The notes under the pieces: model-generated | Seen by the model: only the letters and a program-made list of their open reading frames with translations | Databases searched by the model: none | What the model was told of the DNA's origin: nothing | Made by a program: the position numbers and the translations under genes | Origin: Photorhabdus akhurstii | GTDB lineage: Bacteria > Pseudomonadota > Gammaproteobacteria > Enterobacterales > Enterobacteriaceae | Assembly (NCBI RefSeq): GCF_018448925.1 | Contig: NZ_RCWE01000007.1 | Span: 1-64,000, forward strand | Direction: 5' to 3' | Length of the DNA: 64,000 nt | Part shown: one piece after another, positions 1-7,500 of the stretch | Layout: each line of letters starts with the position of its first letter | Position numbering within the stretch: the first letter of the stretch is position 1

Positions 1-187
1 CAAAGCAGTGATACAGGTTCTTAGCCGGCGATATCACCATTGAGGGCGTTTTCTCGTGATGGAACGGACAGCGCAGCACATAATCCTCACCGCGTTTTTT
101 CATCGCACGGCCTTGCTTACGCGCCAGCCCCAGCAACGAGACGGTTTGCTTTAAGCGGGCTAAATCGGTATCGGGAACGCGGGTCAT
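1..187 (-). CDS. CHC2 zinc-finger DNA primase-like protein, 5' part only
   Basis: Reading the minus strand from an ATG at 187 gives 62 residues running off the left window edge. They contain [18 protein letters not shown] followed by LYHCF, the start of the CHC2 zinc finger of DnaG-type primases, in which Cys and His ligands hold a zinc that helps bind the template. A strong ribosome site (AGGAGGT) lies just upstream of the ATG. The start of the protein ([19 protein letters not shown]) looks like the short primases of phages, satellites and integrative elements rather than chromosomal DnaG. The gene is divergent from the XRE regulator at 289. Only the N-terminus is visible, so the length and any Toprim or helicase domain are unknown. 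Confidence 0.8.
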   Translation of the reverse strand, partial: MTRVPDTDLARLKQTVSLLGLARKQGRAMKKRGEDYVLRCPFHHEKTPSMVISPAKNLYHCF

Positions 188-220
188 CAGTGACCTCCTG
201 TAAAAACCTGTCAATAGACA

Positions 221-249
221 TTGTAGTAGCATTAATATGAGACTATAAT
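221..249 (+). promoter_or_regulatory. Sigma-70 promoter of the XRE regulator
   Basis: TTGTAG at 221-226 and a consensus TATAAT at 244-249 are separated by 17 bases. The predicted start near 256 leaves a short leader with an AAGGAGG ribosome site before the ATG at 289. The promoter lies in the divergent gap with the primase-like gene, where autoregulation by the XRE protein would be expected. Confidence 0.65.
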
Positions 250-288
250 ATAGCCATTGAGTCAAGCAATTAAAAAGGAGGGCTTACA

Positions 289-675
289 ATGCACATCTCA
301 TTACCGAACTGGATTTGTGAGGAAGATATGCAACTGTTTGCCAAGCGACTAAAGGAAGCCAGAGAGGCCCGTAAAATGACACAGGCCAGACTCGCTGAAC
401 TGCTCAATGTCGATCGCCGGGTGTATAACCGTTGGGAACGGGGGGCTTCTGTTCCCCAACTAGATGCTGTGGTCAGGATCGCTCAGGTATTACAGAGTAG
501 CCTGGATGCACTCGTCGGGCTGGAACCGATGGCACCACCACAGATACATAATCCCCGTTTACAGGCGCTCGTGACTCAGATGGATTCGCTTTCGGATGAA
601 GATCAGCAGGCGCTGATTGTATTAATGGACAGTTTACTTAAACGTTCCAAGATGACGCAGTTACTGACATCGTAG
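289..675 (+). CDS. XRE-family helix-turn-helix transcriptional regulator
   Basis: The 128-residue protein has a typical HTH_3 domain at about residues 15-70: FAKRLKEAREARKMTQ, then LAELLNVDRRVYNRWERG, then PQLDAVVRIAQVL. The C-terminal 55 residues form a helical tail of the kind that often mediates dimerisation. The start is supported by AAGGAGGG eight bases upstream and a sigma-70 promoter before it. It is divergent from a phage/satellite-type primase and followed by a symE toxin gene, so it probably controls an integrated element or a toxin module. The target is not evident from the sequence. Confidence 0.85.
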   Translation: MHISLPNWICEEDMQLFAKRLKEAREARKMTQARLAELLNVDRRVYNRWERGASVPQLDAVVRIAQVLQSSLDALVGLEPMAPPQIHNPRLQALVTQMDSLSDEDQQALIVLMDSLLKRSKMTQLLTS

Positions 676-707
676 AAGACATTTGCTACAGAAGAGACGA
701 CTTTTAT

Positions 708-785
708 CAACGCAGCATTACCGGGCTGCCACCCGGATAACGCTGCTAACCACAACCCACTATCAGAGGTAGTTAGCTATGGCTG
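708..785 (-). ncRNA. symR: SymR-like antisense RNA opposite the symE leader
   Basis: The minus strand across the symE ribosome site starts downstream of a TACAAT -10 box (complement of 792-797). It holds a long nested hairpin: GCAGC/GCTGC arms at 712-716 and 742-746 enclose CCGGG/CCCGG arms at 721-725 and 732-736. The segment with ATAGTGGGTTGTGGTTAGC resembles the E. coli SymR antisense RNA as I remember it. In E. coli SymR blocks symE translation. The -35 box is weak and both ends are estimated. Confidence 0.55.
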
Positions 786-1021
786 AACGCGATTGTAATG
801 TAAATTCAGGCAGTTCGAAAGCGCAACGCCGCTATAAGGTCGGCTATATCAGCCGGTGTCACGCCGACCGCCACACTGGCATGACCCGCTATTACAGCCA
901 GCACCCCAGTTTGCACTTAAAAGGGAACTGGCTGGAAGAAGCGGGCTTTGCGACCGGGCAGCCAGTACAGGTCAGTGTTGAGCACGGACAGTTGATTATC
1001 CGGCTCGTTGAGCACAACTGA
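779..1021 (+). CDS. symE: SymE-family type I toxin (AbrB-like fold)
   Basis: The 80-residue product carries the SymE signature: YKVGYISR near the N-terminus, then SLHLKGNWLEEAGFATGQPVQ and a final LIIRLVE strand. This is a SpoVT/AbrB-like beta fold. In E. coli SymE is an SOS-induced protein that condenses the nucleoid or cuts RNA and is silenced by the antisense RNA SymR. An equivalent antisense RNA can be traced over its leader here. The weak ribosome site (GAGG, about ten bases from the ATG) is typical of a toxin kept at low expression. I found no clear LexA box upstream. Photorhabdus genomes carry many SymE copies, so its own function is not certain. Confidence 0.85.
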   Translation: MAERDCNVNSGSSKAQRRYKVGYISRCHADRHTGMTRYYSQHPSLHLKGNWLEEAGFATGQPVQVSVEHGQLIIRLVEHN

Positions 1022-1106
1022 CGGCTCTCAGACCTATAAAAACTGCACTTTAATCAATTAAGAGCTAACTTTTGGAGTGCAGTTCTAACCCAGGGCTACC
1101 TTAGCG

Positions 1107-1565
1107 TTACAGTCGTATTAAACTACTACGGCATAATAAGCCATTTGAACTAAATTGAAGATGTAATGCATATTTTGGATATTCATATTTCACCCAGCTA
1201 TTAATATAACCAAGAAGCATATCCGTTTTACCGCCACCATTCATCAACGGGGTTCCTAGTACTTTAAGTACTTTTTCTTCATCCCATCCCGCTTGTATAT
1301 CTGAGATCAGGACTCCTTTAAAATTTTCGTATCCATCACTGTTATCAAAGTAAAAGTGTATATGATTCACCCCTCCTTGCCTGAACCCTATCTCTATCCC
1401 CGCACGAACAAAGCTATAGTATGTCGTTTGTCCCACTGGGTCGTTATATTCTAAGGGATCTTGTGTTACTTGAGCCTGCTCTCCTATCGCCAGACACAGC
1501 TCATTAAATTCTTTGGATGATTCCGATACACCAAGGACGCTAGTAAACTTGTTCCATTCAATCAT
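1107..1565 (-). CDS. Putative immunity protein for the CdiA-type toxin
   Basis: The ATG at 1565 overlaps the TGA stop of the large exoprotein by one base (TGATG), the translational coupling expected for a cdiA-cdiI pair. A GTG three bases earlier is possible but less likely. The 152-residue acidic soluble protein has no signal peptide or membrane segment. Its most distinctive stretch is KVLGTPLMNGGGKTDMLLGY followed by INSWVKYEYPKYALHLQFS, a beta-rich C-terminal half. I do not recognise a named immunity family with certainty. The immunity role comes from gene order, coupling and AT-rich composition shared with the toxin-coding end upstream, not from a known motif. Confidence 0.65.
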   Translation of the reverse strand: MIEWNKFTSVLGVSESSKEFNELCLAIGEQAQVTQDPLEYNDPVGQTTYYSFVRAGIEIGFRQGGVNHIHFYFDNSDGYENFKGVLISDIQAGWDEEKVLKVLGTPLMNGGGKTDMLLGYINSWVKYEYPKYALHLQFSSNGLLCRSSLIRL

Positions 1566-4500
1566 CACTTCATAACCCCCGTTTGACGATTACGTTCTAT
1601 GACCTTCTTAACCGCGTCATCAACCAATTGTGGATCATAACCACGTTCTATCATATTTTTTCTTAATGCATCAGTATCACGACATACTGCACCACAAAGA
1701 TCCATTGCGTCTTTCTGAACTTGAGCCGGAGTATTTTTACCTCCGTAAGTCGGGCTGGCTTTATGTGCATCCCGTGGTATCTCAACAGCTGTTGCATTTT
1801 GGTAAAGAGCTTTTGTTTCATCCTTTGTAAGAGGGCGTCCCAGTTCATTTTCTTTTGCTTTTTTAAGCGCCGCAAATGACGGAATGTGATCATGTTCTAG
1901 CCCATCCCCTACCTTCGCTCGAGATTTTAACTCCTTATAGGAACTAACATCTAGCGCTCTAACAGGTTGAGTTTCATCATGGGGTTTGTTATCCGTCGAA
2001 CCTTTTGTTGACGATACAGATGATGGCTTCGCCTGGATCTTATTACTGGCTGCTCCTCCAATAATTCCGGTCGCAGTCTCCAGCAACAACAGGTTACGCT
2101 GCTCTTCCTTAACGTACTGTGCCGCATCCGCTTTAGATAATCCGGCGTTCTCCAGCTCCTTCTGACGCAATTCAGTATTAAAGAACCCGGAGAGGGGTCC
2201 ACTACCGCCATTTAACCAGCTGCTCTGCTCTGAGCGGCCTATCTTGTCATTGGCACGGTATCCCGATACCGCCAGTTCTTTACCCACCTCATGGTTGATG
2301 AACGCCAGTTCTTCTCGGCTCAACTCGCCATTCAACGCCATCTGTTTCAGGGTATTGATGGTCGCATCACTGGCCTGCCGATATTCCGTCCAGACCCCTT
2401 TACGGCAGCTGTCATCCTGACACGATGCCAGTTTACCGCGCATGTCTTCAACCGACGGCAGACCTTTATCCAGAATCCGCTGGCTCAATTCTTTGGCCTT
2501 ACCGCACGCTTCCGGTGACAGCGTGCGGCAATCACCCAGATTTCGCGAGGCCAGCGCATTATTCTCAATGGCATTCTTCCCTGCCTGCGCCCCAGTGAGG
2601 GCACTGGCGCTGGAGTCACCGGCAATACCACCGGCCAGCCCGGCCGCCAGAGTGGAAAGGGTGCTGATAGTTTGTTTTTGCTCTTCCGTTAACTCACTGA
2701 CGTTGGCCCCGTCGCCGTAAAGTTGCTTAATCAGGACCTGAGCCGCCAGTTCCCCCGACGCGGCACCGACTGCACCCGACAGGGCATTGTTACCGCTCAC
2801 TTCCGCCGCTACCGCGCCTAAAATCGCATGGGCCAGCGTGTTGGTGGCGATATCCACCTGATGGGTTTGCGGGTCAGTAGTCAAGTCCTTAATCACTCCT
2901 GCCAGATACGGTGAAGCGCCCCCGGCCAGCGCCTGACCGAGATTGTTGCCCGCTAAGCCCTGAATGGCTGCCGTAGCGGCCTGTAAGGCTTTCTGATAGG
3001 TTCCGCCGGTCCCAAAGCCTGAGTCATTCAGCGCCTGTGTGTAAGCGGTGTCATAAACTTGCTTATTGATATCCGCCGCAGTCGGGTGTGGATTGCCACT
3101 GTCGACCAGTTTTTTTCTGGCTGCGGCTTTGTCCGGTTCACTGATATGGTCCAGCTTCGCTTTCGCCGCTTTGGTGGCGATAATTTTCCCTTCGGTACTG
3201 GCTATCTCGGTCATCTGGGCGCTGATTTCGCCAATCAGTTGCGCCTGTTTCAGCCGTTGCTGTTCTTTTTCCTTATCAAATATCGGACTCAGGACATTCG
3301 CGGCATTATCGGTATCGCGACTTAAGTTCGCGATATCCTGCGTCTGGTGCGCCTTATCCCGGATAATCAGGTTGCCGTCGCTGACGGCGGCGTGCGTGGT
3401 GGTGCTGTCATGGCCCTGGTTATGGGAACCGCTCAGCCCATTGACCGCCAGATTATTCAGGACCTGACCGGCGGTGGGTTGGCCGAGGCTGACGCCCGCG
3501 CTTTGCTGCTCAACAGTAAAGTCCGCTTGATTTTTAATATCCTTGAAGCCCAGCGTTCCGGTGTTCAGGGTGTTGTTGGTTTTGTCGGCTTGACTGGCTA
3601 TCACCGCGCCGTCCAGTTGGGTGTGGTCGCCGACGTTAACCTGATAGCCGCTTTTGCCGGCAAACAGCCCGGTCTGCTCCTGCACGCTGTCATAGTTGCT
3701 GTGCAGTTTATTGCGGCTGGCATTGAGGCTCGCTGTGCCGTTAGTGAGGGGACCTGCGGTGGCGCTGACGCCCGCGCTGGCGTTGTGTTGCTGGCTGTCA
3801 TAGCGCTGGCTGTCCTGCTCGCTGCTTAATGTCAAATGACGTTTTACGTCGGCGGTAATCTGCTCGCCGCTGACCTGAGCCCCTTTCAGCGTCGTATCCC
3901 GGCCACTGTTCAGCCCGACGGTCTGTCCCGCCTGTAACGTGGTGTTAGTGTGACTGACGCCGTTGCCGTTTTCATGGCCGGTGCCCCGACTGACATTGGC
4001 TGAGACGCTCAGGCCGGTGCCCCCCGGCCCGACAGTCAGGCCCACGCCCAGCGAGCTGCCGTGGCTGCTGTTTTTGCCGGTGGTCTGTTCGGTGTTCTGG
4101 CTGGAGGAGAGCTGAATATCCCGGTGAGCATTCAGTTGCAGGTCTTTACCCGCCTGTAACTGGCTGCCCTGAATACGGATATCGCCATTCTGGCCTGATG
4201 CGCCTTTGCCATCCCCTTTGGCGGTTATGGTCAGGTTATCCCCGGCAGTGAGATGGCTGCCCTGTTGAGTGGTCTGGCGGTGCTGCTGTTCTGAACGAGA
4301 AGATTGGCGACCGTAGGACAGGCTCACCCCAGCTAGATTATTATTGCCTTTATCATCACTGCCCTGAGCTTCCGCCAGTCGGCCAGCCTGCGCCGCTTGC
4401 ACTCCGCTGAGGGCGGCTTGAGTGTTTTGCAGGGCTTTCACTCGCGGGTCACTTTCAGTGCGGGCAGTTCTGGCGGCTTGCACTGCGCTGTTGACGGCCC

Positions 4501-7500
4501 CACCGGCTGCGCCACTCAGCGCCACGGTTAAGCCGCTCTGTTTTTGTTCGGTTTTTGTCGTGGTGTGATGGCGGTTTTCCGCGCTGGTGATATCGACCTG
4601 TTGACCGGCCAGCGTCAGGTCTTTACCGGCAATCACCTCACTGCCGTGAACCCGGAGCTGTTCTCCTGCGTTGAGGGTCACGTTACCCTGGCTGCTGCCG
4701 ACCGTGCTGCCTTTACTCAGCTGGCTGTCACTGTCGGTGGTGACTTTCTGGCTGGCTTTGCCTAAGGTGAAGCCAATCCCGCCGGTGCCCATCAGACCGG
4801 ATTTTTTCTCCTGCCGCCAATGGGTTTCATCGTGCGCTTCCGCGGCGGTGGTGACGGTGAGCTGATGACCGGCGTTCAGGCTGATATCCTGCGTACCGGC
4901 GACATTGCTGCCGCGGATATTGAGGTCTTTACCGGCCTGGAGATTCACCTTATCGCCACTGAATGTGGTGCTGAGCGCCTGCCGGTCATGCACTTCGTCG
5001 TGGGTTTCCACTGACGATTTCGACAGCCAGCCTTTGCTGGTTTGTTTACTGTGCTCCACTAAATCGGATGAAGCCGTCCCGGTGGTCAGCGTCAGGTTAT
5101 TGCCGGCCTGCGCCGTCAGTTGTCGACCGGCGTTGACCTGGGCGGCGGTGGCCTGTAAGTCATGTCCGGCTTGCAGGGTCACCTCACCGGCGCCGGTTAT
5201 CTGGCTGCCGATATCCTGTTGTTGGGTCAGATGGCGATAGTTATCTTTCCCCCAATTCCCTTGCTCTGTGCGGCGCGTGCTTAAGGCGTCCAGCGTCAGG
5301 TCATGGCCTGCCGTTATCTCGGTGTGACCGTCTTTACCGGCATTCTTGACGTCACTGGCGGTTAATTGCACATTGTTGATGGCGCTCAGCGATAAGGCAC
5401 CCTTATCGTTCCGCACATAGATGCCTGCCGGACGGTCTAACCAGCGGTTAGCCTCATCCCCGCGCACCGTCGATGCGCTGGTGATATCGCGGCCTGTCAG
5501 AGTCACCCGGTCATCGCCCTGAATCCGGCCGCCCCGGTTGGTGAGCGTCTGTTGGGCCGCTAAATCCACTTTGCCGCCGCGAATAAAGCCGCTGTTGGTT
5601 AGATTGTTGGCGGTCAGTTGGGTGACGTCACGCCCGCTAATTGTGCCGCTGTTGGTGATATCGCCCTGACTGTTGAGCGCCACGGTATTCCCGGCCAGCA
5701 AGGTGCCGTCACTGCTCAGGTCGCCCTGACGGACGCGGGCATAAACCTGCGGCACGGTGACCACCTCGGTAGTGCCATCCGGCAAGGTGACGGTTTGGTT
5801 AGTCAGCCAGATAATGTCTGAGGTCAGCAACGCCATCTGCGCCGCACTCAGCGCCACGCCCGGCGTTAATTGCTGCTGTTTGCCAAAGGCGATACCGGCA
5901 TCCATCAGCGCTTTAAACTGCGCTTCATCGTTGTTGTAGCCCGGCAGATAGCGCTGGCCGGTCAGTTGGGTGATTTGGTCGCGCACCAAACGCTGTTCGT
6001 AGAACCCATCGCCCAGGCGTTTGTGAACCAGCGCCGGGTCATGCGTTAACTGTTGCCGCATATAGTCCGAGCCCAGCCACTGTTTGTACTGGGTAAATTT
6101 CGGGTCGGTCTCCACCAGATAGTGGCTGTCGCTGCCCGGTTGCACGGTATACAGGCTGTTATCCGGCAGGCGGGTATCGGGCGTCACCACGCGTATTACC
6201 GGGTCGACAGTTTGCCCTTTGACGGTCTCCGGGGGCAAACTCAGTGGCTGATTTTTGATACCGTTCACCGGCGTGACCGCTGTGGGGGCAGAATGTATCT
6301 GACCGGTTTGTCGGTCTGTAATCGTGATATTCGTACCCTGTGGACGGGTATGCGCCTGCCAGGCCAGCGTTTTCAGGTCGAGGGTTTCTATGACGGGGGC
6401 CGGGTCATAATGGCTGCGGCTTTTCCCCTGTGAGGTTTTGGTCCCCCCGAACCCGAACTTTTTCTTCTTGGTTTTTTTGGCATACCAGTGGGTCTGGCTG
6501 CCGGTATCAGTGGTCACGCGTTCGCCCTGAGTGGCGATATTGTGCAGCTCGCCTATCTCCCCGTTTAGCGCCCCACCGGCGATAATTTGGCTGTCGTGAT
6601 TGGTGACCTGCGCACTGTTGAGCGTGATATTACCCCCGGCCAGAATTTTACCGGGGTCACTCTGTTTAACCTGAGTTTCCTTGACGGTCCGGGTGTACTG
6701 ATATTCGTAAAAGTCATTACTGCGGCTGCCATCCGGCATGATGGCATCGTGCACTTTGTATTTATTGTGGCGGGAAGTGTCCACCTGTGACCAGTCGTAA
6801 CGGGTGGTCTGGCCGCTCAGTACCGCGTCATGATGCTGAGACTTTTCCGTTTCGACGACCTGAGTCACTAACCCGGCGTTGGTGTTGTTAATCTGGTCGG
6901 CATTCATCTTCAAATGGCGCCCGGCTTCAATCGTCGCCGCGTGGTTATTCAGTTCACGGGCTTGACCGGTGGCCGCCAGGGTATTATCCAACCGGCCGCC
7001 GATGTGCATGTCGCCCACGCTGTAAATCTGGGCATGGTGACTGTTGTTCAGTGTTCCGGTGCCGATATCCAGCCGGTCACGCGCCGCAATGACGGCGGCT
7101 TTGCCATCCTGCGCGGTGTTATTCAACGTGCTCGTCTGGAGGGCGATCTGGTCCCCGTAAATGCGCCCGGTGCCGGTATTGTTCAGGGTGCTAGCAGTGA
7201 GATGGGTCAGGCCGCCGTCAATCAGTCCGGTGTTGTTCAGGGTATCGTGAGCCTGGATTTGCGTTTGCCCGGCGCTGATTTCACCGGAGGCACTATTGGT
7301 GAGATTGTGAGCGTCAAGATGCAGCGCCTGACCGGCTTTTATCTGGCGGTCATTGATAAGATTACCGGTCGTTTTCAGGGTCAGATTGCCATTGGCCGCG
7401 GTGTTGCCGGTATGATGAAAATCCTCAGTTAAGGTGATCGCCATATCGCCCTGCGACAATAGTTGGCCGTCACCGCTCAGAGCATGGGCGTTAATCGTGG

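Noticed and set aside
40-240. 66-residue plus-strand frame
   Set aside because: It is antisense to the CHC2 primase, which has a clear motif and ribosome site.
3347-3829. 160-residue plus-strand frame and many similar ones across 1.6-10.3 kb
   Set aside because: They are shadows of the long GC-richer exoprotein gene on the other strand and show no family features.
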